Of a stretch of 64,000 nucleotides of DNA, positions 55,484 through 64,000 are shown in pieces. Made by a program: the position numbers and the translations under genes. How positions within the stretch are numbered: position 1 is the first letter of the stretch; every line of letters starts with the position of its first letter. This DNA comes from Plasmodium relictum. Lineage: Eukaryota; Apicomplexa; Aconoidasida; Haemosporida; Plasmodiidae. The stretch covers positions 1,488,001 to 1,552,000 of the forward strand of contig NC_041692.1 of NCBI RefSeq assembly GCF_900005765.1, read 5' to 3'. Under the pieces are notes generated by a model, which had not been told where the DNA came from, did not search any database, and saw only the letters and a program-made list of their open reading frames with translations.

Positions 55484-57589
55484 TTATCTAGAATATGCGA
55501 TTTCCTTAAGTTGGTCAGGTACAGGCTGACTAGTTTTATTTAATAATTTAATTAGTTCTTTTGCAAACTTTAGTTTTTGAGGTACGTAATAATCATAAGA
55601 AAAGAATAAAATTGATTTTCCTTTCTTTCCTGCCCTTCCTGTTCGCCCAATTCTATGTATATAATCTTCTATAGTATTTGGTATATCATAATTAATAACA
55701 ATAGAAATATTTTTAATATCTAATCCTCTTGAAGCTACATCAGTTGCAACTAATATATTACATCTATCACTTTTGTAATTATTTAATATTCTATCTCTTT
55801 CTCTTTGCTGCTTATCACCATGAATAGATAATGCATTGTATTGATGGTATCGTAATTCTCTACATAAATTATCACAATTTCTCTTTGTATCACAAAATAT
55901 TAATATTTTGTTATTTTCATAATTTTCTTTTAACCAATCTAATAACTTTTTTTTCAAATCAATTGATGAACTAACTATTACATCTTGCTCAATATTTTTA
56001 TTTGCTGTTAATTCATTTTTACCAATTTGAATTTTTATTGGATCAAATGAGCAAAAATCATATGCTAATTTCCTGACTTGCTCAGGCCATGTAGCCGTCA
56101 AAAATAATAATTGCTTATTTTTATTAACTTGTGTCATTATTTTTCTTAGTTGTTTTTCGAAACCCATATCTAGCAATCTATCTGCTTCATCAATAACAAC
56201 ATAAATACTTTTTAATAAATTAATTATGCCATTTTCTAAAAAATCTAAGAGTCTTCCTGGTGTAGCAACAATGATATCTGCTCCCTTTTTTAAATTATTA
56301 ATTTGAAAATATTTTGGTACTCCTCCATATACTGCAACACTTTTTAAATTCAAAGATCTTTCAAAAATTTTTATTTCATCTAGTACTTGCATACATAATT
56401 CTCTTGTTGGTAATAATATTAATCCATATGTATTATTATCCTCATATCCACTTCCCATATCATTTTCTAAATCATGACTTAAATTGTTTTTATTAATTTG
56501 TGATATATTATATTCCTCTTTTTCTTCTGCCTCATTTTCCTTCGAATCTAATTTTTTTTTGTCTAACTCTACTTGTTTGTGTTTTAATATATGCATGAGA
56601 CATGGTAAAACATATGCTAGAGTTTTACCACTTCCTGTTTCAGCAACACCAATTAAATCCTTTCCTGATAAAGCTATTGGCCAAGTAATTTTTTGAATGG
56701 CTGTTGGCTCATTAAATTTACTATTCAAATAATTTAATATTGATTCATGAAAATTTAAATCAGAAAATTTAGTTATGAAATTGTTGATTAATAAATCTTT
56801 ATTTACAAATATATTATTTTTTTTTAATTCGTTTTGCAATTCTTCATTTGACAAATTCTTTAAATTATTATTATTATCATTGTATAAATTTTTTCTTTCT
56901 ACTTTAACTTTTACTTTATTCCATTCAATATCTTTTAAATTATTTCCTAAACTTGAATACCTATCAGAATTATTTAAATTTCTAGAATAATTTGATATTT
57001 GTTCGCCATCTTCTTTATATGAATTATTATATTTTCTTCTCTTTTCATAATTATTATACCTTTTATTTTTGTTATTAATGAATCCATTTTCACCAGTATA
57101 ATTCCTTTTTATTTCATTTCTATCAAAATTTTTGTAACTTTTGAAATTTTCATTTAAATCGTCGTTATTCAAATTTTCGTCGAACATGTCATGATTTTGG
57201 AAATTATTGTTTAAGTTATCAGACTCATCATTAAATGCCTTTTTTTTTTCATTACTAGTGATATTTTCTTTATGATCATTATCAAAATCTTCATTTAAAT
57301 GATTATCAAAATTTTCATTTACATCATTTAAATTTTTATTTATAGGATATTCTTCATTAATATTATTTTTAATTTTATTTTCCGTAAAGATACTTTTTTT
57401 CAATATGTTGTTTAATGATTGTCTTTTTTTTATTATATTTTCATTATTATTAATTATATTGTTTCCTAGTATTTTACCTGAAGTATTAAATTTTGATGAT
57501 CTATTTTTTATGAATAAAAAATTTTTTGAAAAAAAAAATTTCTCATTAGCATCACAGTTGATTGACTTCAGCTTCAATATGTTTCTCAT
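55484..57589 (-). CDS. DEAD-box RNA helicase, DBP2/DDX5 type
   Basis: Single exon, 701 aa from the ATG at 57589; the frame runs four codons further to a TTG. DEAD helicases unwind or remodel RNA with ATP; the DBP2/DDX5 branch works in mRNA export, splicing and ribosome biogenesis. All motifs are intact: Q motif FNEPTAIQKITWP, motif I AETGSGKT (about residue 313), PTRELCMQV, ATPGRLLDFL, DEAD as VIDEADRLLDMGF (about 465), motif III TAT in LTATWPEQVRKLAYDF, IFCDTKRNCDNL, VATDVASRGLDI, and motif VI HRIGRTGRAG (about 645). The TATWPEQVR stretch is typical of the p68/DBP2 branch. A 35-residue acidic insert lies between motifs I and Ia. The first 180 residues are Asn/Lys/Asp-rich and disordered. There is no sign of an organelle leader. 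Confidence 0.92.
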   Translation of the reverse strand: MRNILKLKSINCDANEKFFFSKNFLFIKNRSSKFNTSGKILGNNIINNNENIIKKRQSLNNILKKSIFTENKIKNNINEEYPINKNLNDVNENFDNHLNEDFDNDHKENITSNEKKKAFNDESDNLNNNFQNHDMFDENLNNDDLNENFKSYKNFDRNEIKRNYTGENGFINNKNKRYNNYEKRRKYNNSYKEDGEQISNYSRNLNNSDRYSSLGNNLKDIEWNKVKVKVERKNLYNDNNNNLKNLSNEELQNELKKNNIFVNKDLLINNFITKFSDLNFHESILNYLNSKFNEPTAIQKITWPIALSGKDLIGVAETGSGKTLAYVLPCLMHILKHKQVELDKKKLDSKENEAEEKEEYNISQINKNNLSHDLENDMGSGYEDNNTYGLILLPTRELCMQVLDEIKIFERSLNLKSVAVYGGVPKYFQINNLKKGADIIVATPGRLLDFLENGIINLLKSIYVVIDEADRLLDMGFEKQLRKIMTQVNKNKQLLFLTATWPEQVRKLAYDFCSFDPIKIQIGKNELTANKNIEQDVIVSSSIDLKKKLLDWLKENYENNKILIFCDTKRNCDNLCRELRYHQYNALSIHGDKQQRERDRILNNYKSDRCNILVATDVASRGLDIKNISIVINYDIPNTIEDYIHRIGRTGRAGKKGKSILFFSYDYYVPQKLKFAKELIKLLNKTSQPVPDQLKEIAYSR

Positions 57590-59438
57590 ATTTTTTGACA
57601 AAAAAAATAAGAAAGAAAAAAAAGTTAAAACTAATGTGCCCTTAATTTTTAATTAATTTCAGTTAATAATTTTAAGATGATTTGTTTTATAAATTCTGTT
57701 AATGCATATTTGTAACTTTTAAAAAAATAACATATATGCATAAATATTTTTAAATATTTATTTTCAATGTTGTAATAAAATAAAAAAAAAAATTACAGTT
57801 CTACTTTTTCTATTAAATAAAGATGTATATGTTTTTCTCTTTTTTTTTCCATATAATTTGTTTGCTCTTTTTAATGTTTTTATGTAGATATGTTTTTTTT
57901 TTTTTTTTTTCTCTTTACAAGTTCTTAAACTATATTAAAAAGTGCAATAAATTTATTTATATATTTTTATTAAAAATAAAAAAACTATTTTAATTTTTAC
58001 AAAGTATCCATCAAAAAGGAATTTTATTTTTCTTATTTAATTTTTATTATACATCACGAAGCTATATATATGTATGAAAAAAAAAAAATTGTATGTATAT
58101 GCATAAACTCATACATATTTTTTAAATCATAAAAATTATAATTTTTTTTTTTTTTTTTTCAATTAAAAAAAGTTTATAACATATAAAAACATGAAATATT
58201 TAATTTTGAATATGAATTTATTGTTATAGATAAAATATTTAAGTCAGAAATATATCTTATAATGAAGAAAGAAATGTTTTTAATCTATTATTTATCGTTC
58301 ATGTAATATTTTTGTAATATTTATTATTATTTTTTTTTATTAACATTTTATAATATAAAGTATCCTTTATTCCATTATCCTTGAGAATTGTTTATAACTA
58401 GATTTAAAAGATAAAGATAAGTAGCTATTTTTGAGTAATAAATTTTATGAATTACATATAAAAAAATTACTTATTTATATTTACATGATATTTAAAAAAA
58501 CTATATTTAAATATTATTTGATATAAACAACATTTCTTATTAAGATTGCTTAAGAAAGATTTAATGAAATTTTAGGATGTGCTACGTTATATAAATAATG
58601 AGAATTTAAACACAAAACGGCATTTAGTTTATTTTTTTTCTGTTAACTTTATTGAAAGTATTATATTTATTAATATTAACAAAAAAAATTTTATACATTA
58701 GTTGTTTTAACTTATTATTAATCCAATAATAACTATATTGGTAGTATTAATTATTTTTCTACTTTTCCTTTATCATTTCCTTTTCCTTTATCTTTTCCTT
58801 TTTATTTTTCTTATTATTTTTCCTTTTTTTTTTCTTTTTTTTTTCTTTTTTTTTTTTTTTTCTTTTTTTTTGTATCATATTCCTTAAAATAAAGATACTA
58901 TTTTTAATCATCTTAGAACAATCTTTAATTTTAAATTAATATTAATTTAACTTATCGTTAAATTATTACATATATACTTCCAAATATTTATATCAGACAT
59001 AACATTTTTTTGCTTTTTTTTTTTAACATGTACAATCATAGTTGTAAAAATAATTTGTTAATAAAATTAGAGAATAATATTTTGAGAACAAAAAAAAAAT
59101 TCATATTCCGAAAAAAAAAATTATATATAAATGAACTTATCTCTTTAAATAAAATATAAAGTATTTTAACTTATCAAAAAAGTTACTAACAAAAGAAAAA
59201 TATGCATATTTACATATATATGTATATAATAACTTAACAAAATTCTAAAATGAAGTTAAATGAATATTCTTAAATTAAAAATTGTGTCAAATAAAAAAAA
59301 ATTCAGAATATGTACACATATTGTTTACATTTATTTGCAAAAAATATTTAAGATACTAACGCTTTCTAAACATATATATATATGTAACCCGTATATATAT
59401 TTATGTATATATTTATAATTATTTGCTAAACAAATAAA
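57590..59438. other. Intergenic, divergent helicase/Kch1 promoter region
   Basis: This 1.85 kb region should contain both promoters. It includes A/T homopolymer tracts, a purine/pyrimidine-asymmetric tract (58756..58872, listed separately) and short TATATA runs before the Kch1 start. A minus-strand frame at 59331..59519 crosses the Kch1 start and is a shadow. Confidence 0.5.
58756..58872 (+). repeat. Long polypyrimidine tract
   Basis: The plus strand is almost wholly T and C across about 115 bases, with recurrent TTTTCC and TTTC units early on and long T runs later. It has only a handful of A bases and no G. It lies about 570 bases upstream of the Kch1 start. Strand asymmetry of this kind can form triplex DNA or act as nucleosome-excluding promoter sequence; no function is shown here. 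Confidence 0.85.
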
Positions 59439-62400
59439 ATGATAAATAAAAATAATAAAGTTAAGAATGAGGAGGATAATATAGAAAATAATGTAGAAAA
59501 AAATAAAGAACAGATACAAAGTAATTCAAAAGAAGATTACACAAAAAAGAATATTAAAATTATAAATAATAAATTACATAACACTATGGAAAAAGAACAA
59601 AGAATATATTCTAGTTCTAAGTATATAAGAGAAAATAAGAAGATCGAAGACATAAATCATTCTATTAATAATTCAATTAATAAAGATAGGAAAATACATA
59701 TAAATGATGACCACAACAATATTTTTGAAGAAAATATAAAAATTGTTTATGATAATAACATTAGCGGTAATATAAATAATCATAAACAAAAAAAAAAAGA
59801 AAAAAATATAAGATTATTCAGGATACAAAATTATATTTACAAAATATTTACATCACTCTTATGTTTATTTATAGTAATATTAATTCTTTATGCATCTATT
59901 GACATTTCTATTAATTACGGAGCAGTAATTATTTTTTACATTTTAATTCTTGAATTAGGTAGTATGTTAATTTCTTACATTTTACTACAGTTTCCTTTTT
60001 TTTATCGTTATTTAAAGAATACTTTTATGAGAGCTAGAAATGTAAATAAATATTCTCATCAGTATAGACCACTTTACTATGATAATTTATCAAATAGTGA
60101 TAAAGATACTACTAACTCAGTAGAAAAAGAAAATAGATTGAATTCATATTCTTCTGTAAACGTAAATAAATGTATGAATAAAAATTATCTTTTAAAAAAA
60201 AATAGTTTTAAAACTTTCTTTTCTACATACAAAGCTAAGAAAAAGGAAAAAAAGAGAAAAGATGATTATGAGGATAAAAAAAAAATAAATAAAAATATTA
60301 AATTAAATATGCACAATACAAGTAAAGTAAATGCATCAAATGAAACTGAAAAAGAAAAAGGTAATATCTACAGAAATGATTACATAAATAACTATAAGAG
60401 AGAGAGTATTTATCTAGATGATTGTAATGTTTGGTTAAAAAAAAATATAAGGAAATCTAATAAAACAAGTTTTAAATTAAGCAAGTCTCTTAGTTTCACT
60501 ATGGACCTGAATAAAAATAAAAATATAATAAAAGATTCTGCGAGTTTAGACAATATAAAAATATTCTTAGGCCAACCTTCTAATAAATTTATAAGAAATA
60601 AAAATCAATTGGCAACTAAGAAATCAACAATATATAATAAATATTTACCATTAACATTTGCTTCTGTACATAAAGACAATATATTTACTGAAATTTTAAA
60701 AGCTCATCCAAATGAATTTGCTCGTTCACTTGATTATTCATCCTCTAATGAAGAATTTGATAATAAATTATATAAAAATATATACTTTAATAACACTTTT
60801 GAAAAAGAAAAATATGAACAAGAAATGAAAACAAATGGAAAAAAATATCACAAGAATTATATTGTTAACAATCCCTATGCAACTAAAAATGCTATTTTAT
60901 TTCATAAAAAAAAAAAAAAAAAAAAAAATTTAAATAAAATAAAATTCTTCAATAAAATAAAAAATATGGTACAGTTTTTTATTTATTATAGTATGAAATC
61001 TTCCAAATCATCTAATAATATATTCTTATTTTTTAGGGGCTTATATATTTATACAAGGCATAGATTTATACATTATGTATCTTATGAACCAATATGGATA
61101 GTTGCAATATTAATAAGAATTGTTTTATGGTGTATTATATGGATATGGGCAGCTAGCTATATGGAAAGAAAACCAAAAAATTTTAAAATAACTGAATGGA
61201 ATATGAAAAATGTGCCATCTATATATGGATATATTGAATGTACATTTCAATGGTGTGGTGTTTTTGATTATTTCGTTGGATTATATTTTTCTAATAATAA
61301 ATTAAAATATATTTTTTCTTTTTTTTCACTCATTGACTTTATAACAACTCCTGTCTCCTCTTTTATTATGAATTTTTTTTTTCCGAGTTATGATAATAAA
61401 AACTATTGGTTTTTAATATTAGGGCCTTTGAGGTTCTTAAGATTGGTAAGAGCAGAGAGTACTATAAGTTCTTGCTTTTTTTGGTTAAATGACGTTAAGA
61501 TAATTATTATTGGAATAATTATTTTAGCTCTAGCTATTTTATTTACTTTTTCAGGAATAATGTATATATTAGAAGCACCTGATATAGAAAGGGATTTTGT
61601 AAAACCATTAGACTTTGTATATTTTGGAGTCATTACTATGTCTACTGTTGGATATGGGGATTATACACCTGTAACAAAAGCAGGAAAATTCTTAACGATG
61701 TTCATAATTATTACTTGTATAAGTTTTGTAGCTGCCCAATTTAAAAGATTAAAAGAAGCCATGTTCAGCCCCAAAACTGTTATGGGGATAGTACCAAAAC
61801 AAGACGATGATTATATTTTAATATTAGGTCCCGTTAGCCCCATTCAGTTGTTATATATATGTAAAGGTATAAATAATAGCTTTCCCAATTCGGTTGAATC
61901 CATTTTTGTTTTTACTGCTCTTCCAGTTATTATTTATAGATACGTATATGGTAGTATTGTTAAAAATACAAACATAAAATTATGCATAAGTGGGGGTAAT
62001 GAATGTTTTATATGTCCTAGTATTATATATGATGCTGTTATTAATGCAAGAGCTCTCTATATATTAAATAATGTTGATTGCGAAAAATACACATTACTAT
62101 ACCAACAAGTTTTTTTATCTAGCAACAACTTAAATTTCAGTATTCATGAACAAAGCCAAATAATTAATTCTAACGATATTTTACATAATAAAATTATAAA
62201 TAAATTCAAAGATGAAAAAACAAAGAAATGGAATTTTAATGATATATATTCAGAATATAAAAATGAAATAAATAAGAATAATATGCTCAATTTAGAAATG
62301 AATATCAATATTAATAATTCCTATTTTATTACGGAGAAAGATGATCAACAATGTCTTCTAAGGTTTATAGGCACTTATAATATATGTAACTCTCTGATAC

Positions 62401-64000
62401 CAATTACTCTTCAATTATCTAACAATACATACAAAGATTTAATTAAATCTATGAATGTTTATAATTATCTTAGCATTGAAGAATTAAAATATGCACTAAT
62501 AGCTAAAAGTGTTAATTGTAAAGGCCTTTTTTTTCTTATCATTAATTTTTTTTATAAACCTAAAGCAGTTAACAGTTTAAAAAAATATATCATTGATTTA
62601 AAACTTTTAATGTATAGCGGTATTCTAAAGAAAATAAATAAAGAAAAATTCAGTAGCAATGATATAAAAATAACAAAAAATATATGTAAACTATCAAGTT
62701 CTGAAAATAAATTTAGTAATTTTTTTTCTATTTTTAAAAAAGTCAAGAAAAAACAAAAAAAAGTCAGTTCTTCAAAAAATAATAGCAATACAAATAATAC
62801 TCATAGTAATAATGATAATATTGATATTAATAATGGGAATAATAACAGCAAAAAAATAAACCATAATAATAGTTATAGTCATAATAACAGTAATAATAGT
62901 AATAATGGTAATGATTATTATAATAGAATGAGCAGTTATCCTAATAAAATTATAGATAAAAATTACACAAATAAAATATCTCATTCTTCCGAGAAAAATA
63001 ATTATACAAATAATTCAACAAAGAATACATGTAACAACGTAGTCAACATTAATGATTCATATTATCCTTTTTTAAAAAATAATGATAATAATAATGAAAA
63101 CGAAAATATGTTTCAGTTAAATTCAATGGATGGATATAATAGTTACCATTATGTGAATTATAAAAATTATTATCATATGTTAGAGAAAGTTAGTTTAAAT
63201 ATGTATTATTACTTAGAAGGATTAAAATATAATATATATAGATTTCAATTTCCAGAATGTATGAGAGGGTTTCTATTTCAAACTGCCTCAGAATATTTAT
63301 ATCAAAAGCATAATGCATTTCTTATTGGTATTATAACTATTAATAAAGAAATTTTTTTAAACCCTATAAATTATATTATAGGAGAAGAAAATAAATATTA
63401 TTATACATCAGATTTTTCGGGTATTATTCTAACAACCAGTTTAGATAACCTGATAAAATTATCATCTATAAAAAGTATTTCTAAAAATGTTTATGATTAT
63501 AATAATATGAGAATTCAAGAAAAGTTTAATTCCATTTTTAAGAATGTTAATAATAATAATAATAAATTCTTAAATAAAAATCAAATAAATAATAATGCAG
63601 AAGTAAAAATTGTTTTAACAGATAATGAAAGTTCATTAAATTCTTCTGATAATTTATCTTTATATAATGACAATTTTGTTAATAATAAAAATTTAAATAA
63701 ATCAAATAGAACTGATAACGCTAGTGATGAAAATATAAAAAAAAAAAGAAACTTACAGTATAATTTTGTTTTAGGTATTTATGAATTAGATAACTATATT
63801 TCTGCATATCAAAATATTTTTAAAGATAAATATAAACCCTTACTGCTAGTGTGTGGTTGGCCTGATAATATTCACTTACTCTTCAAGCATTTAAAAATTA
63901 ATTTATATAATTCAATTAAATCTCCAAAAAAAAAAAGGAATAAAAATTATGATGACATAAAGTATAATATTATCATACTATCTCTGCACGTTCCTAAATT
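59439..64000 (+). CDS. Kch1: Potassium channel Kch1, six-TM with RCK-like tail (3' end outside)
   Basis: A single open frame runs from the ATG at 59439 to the window end, over 1,520 codons without a stop. The selectivity filter is [12 protein letters not shown] (residues 733-744). Before it come a voltage-sensor-like [12 protein letters not shown] (about 662-673) and S5/pore helices ([24 protein letters not shown]). S6 is [18 protein letters not shown], followed by a cytosolic region starting [13 protein letters not shown], like the RCK gating ring of calcium-activated (BK-type) channels. Two more hydrophobic segments lie at about 137-190, then a soluble loop of some 340 Lys/Asn-rich residues, then [20 protein letters not shown] (about 550). 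The C-terminal half has long Asn/Ser runs, for example about 62770-62930. Order and length fit P. falciparum K1, as I recall it. A 23-base A run is inside the loop. Confidence 0.92.
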   Translation, partial: MINKNNKVKNEEDNIENNVEKNKEQIQSNSKEDYTKKNIKIINNKLHNTMEKEQRIYSSSKYIRENKKIEDINHSINNSINKDRKIHINDDHNNIFEENIKIVYDNNISGNINNHKQKKKEKNIRLFRIQNYIYKIFTSLLCLFIVILILYASIDISINYGAVIIFYILILELGSMLISYILLQFPFFYRYLKNTFMRARNVNKYSHQYRPLYYDNLSNSDKDTTNSVEKENRLNSYSSVNVNKCMNKNYLLKKNSFKTFFSTYKAKKKEKKRKDDYEDKKKINKNIKLNMHNTSKVNASNETEKEKGNIYRNDYINNYKRESIYLDDCNVWLKKNIRKSNKTSFKLSKSLSFTMDLNKNKNIIKDSASLDNIKIFLGQPSNKFIRNKNQLATKKSTIYNKYLPLTFASVHKDNIFTEILKAHPNEFARSLDYSSSNEEFDNKLYKNIYFNNTFEKEKYEQEMKTNGKKYHKNYIVNNPYATKNAILFHKKKKKKKNLNKIKFFNKIKNMVQFFIYYSMKSSKSSNNIFLFFRGLYIYTRHRFIHYVSYEPIWIVAILIRIVLWCIIWIWAASYMERKPKNFKITEWNMKNVPSIYGYIECTFQWCGVFDYFVGLYFSNNKLKYIFSFFSLIDFITTPVSSFIMNFFFPSYDNKNYWFLILGPLRFLRLVRAESTISSCFFWLNDVKIIIIGIIILALAILFTFSGIMYILEAPDIERDFVKPLDFVYFGVITMSTVGYGDYTPVTKAGKFLTMFIIITCISFVAAQFKRLKEAMFSPKTVMGIVPKQDDDYILILGPVSPIQLLYICKGINNSFPNSVESIFVFTALPVIIYRYVYGSIVKNTNIKLCISGGNECFICPSIIYDAVINARALYILNNVDCEKYTLLYQQVFLSSNNLNFSIHEQSQIINSNDILHNKIINKFKDEKTKKWNFNDIYSEYKNEINKNNMLNLEMNININNSYFITEKDDQQCLLRFIGTYNICNSLIPITLQLSNNTYKDLIKSMNVYNYLSIEELKYALIAKSVNCKGLFFLIINFFYKPKAVNSLKKYIIDLKLLMYSGILKKINKEKFSSNDIKITKNICKLSSSENKFSNFFSIFKKVKKKQKKVSSSKNNSNTNNTHSNNDNIDINNGNNNSKKINHNNSYSHNNSNNSNNGNDYYNRMSSYPNKIIDKNYTNKISHSSEKNNYTNNSTKNTCNNVVNINDSYYPFLKNNDNNNENENMFQLNSMDGYNSYHYVNYKNYYHMLEKVSLNMYYYLEGLKYNIYRFQFPECMRGFLFQTASEYLYQKHNAFLIGIITINKEIFLNPINYIIGEENKYYYTSDFSGIILTTSLDNLIKLSSIKSISKNVYDYNNMRIQEKFNSIFKNVNNNNNKFLNKNQINNNAEVKIVLTDNESSLNSSDNLSLYNDNFVNNKNLNKSNRTDNASDENIKKKRNLQYNFVLGIYELDNYISAYQNIFKDKYKPLLLVCGWPDNIHLLFKHLKINLYNSIKSPKKKRNKNYDDIKYNIIILSLHVPK

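Noticed and set aside
62552-62984. Minus-strand frames rich in Ile, Phe and Leu
   Set aside because: They lie antisense to the Kch1 coding region over its Asn-rich runs, which read as hydrophobic residues in reverse.

Overview
This 64 kb window is nuclear DNA of a malaria parasite (Plasmodium). It is extremely AT-rich, with poly(dA:dT) tracts and AT microsatellites between genes. Introns are short and AT-rich with GT..AG ends, and the proteins carry Asn/Lys-rich low-complexity inserts. The gene order UBA1 - HAD - HAD2 - PCNA2 - RRP9 - ataxin-3 - PV2 - DEAD helicase - potassium channel matches, from memory, the core of P. falciparum chromosome 12 (around PF3D7_1225600 to PF3D7_1227200). I cannot fix the species; base composition would also suit an avian parasite. 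No tRNA, rRNA, transposon or CRISPR was recognised.

Layout, left to right: the 3' part of an EMG1/NEP1-like rRNA methyltransferase (+); RTF1, a Paf1-complex elongation factor (-, 3 exons); VAC14, scaffold of the PI(3,5)P2 kinase complex (-); UBA1, the ubiquitin E1 (+, 3 exons, the first only 8 codons); a secretory or apicoplast-type protein of unknown function (-); a THUMP/RlmL-type RNA methyltransferase (-, 2 exons); a Cof-type HAD hydrolase with a signal peptide (+); an unknown protein with a CxxC motif (-); the cytosolic paralogue HAD2 (+); an RMC1/Mic1-domain protein (-, 4 exons); a RAP-domain, probably mitochondrial, RNA-binding protein (+); PCNA2 (-, 2 exons); the U3 snoRNP WD protein RRP9 (+); a 63-residue single-pass membrane protein (+, 2 exons); an ataxin-3-like Josephin-UIM-UBX deubiquitinase (+, 6 exons); a secreted protein, probably parasitophorous vacuolar protein PV2 (-); a calmodulin-fold protein with degenerate EF-hands (-); a DBP2/DDX5-type helicase (-); and the N-terminal 1,500 or so residues of potassium channel Kch1 (+, runs off the edge).

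These are mostly single-copy housekeeping genes with no operon logic. Themes that recur are ribosome biogenesis (EMG1, RRP9, the helicase, two RNA methyltransferase folds), ubiquitin (UBA1, ataxin-3, perhaps the CxxC protein) and endolysosomal traffic (VAC14, RMC1). The most useful results are the RMC1 and VAC14 assignments, two predicted methyltransferases with altered cofactor or catalytic motifs, the UBA1 micro-exon carrying a basic motif, a membrane-protein intron flanked by direct repeats, and an orphan terminal exon on the minus strand near 45.7 kb. All exon boundaries were read by eye from splice signals and reading frame.
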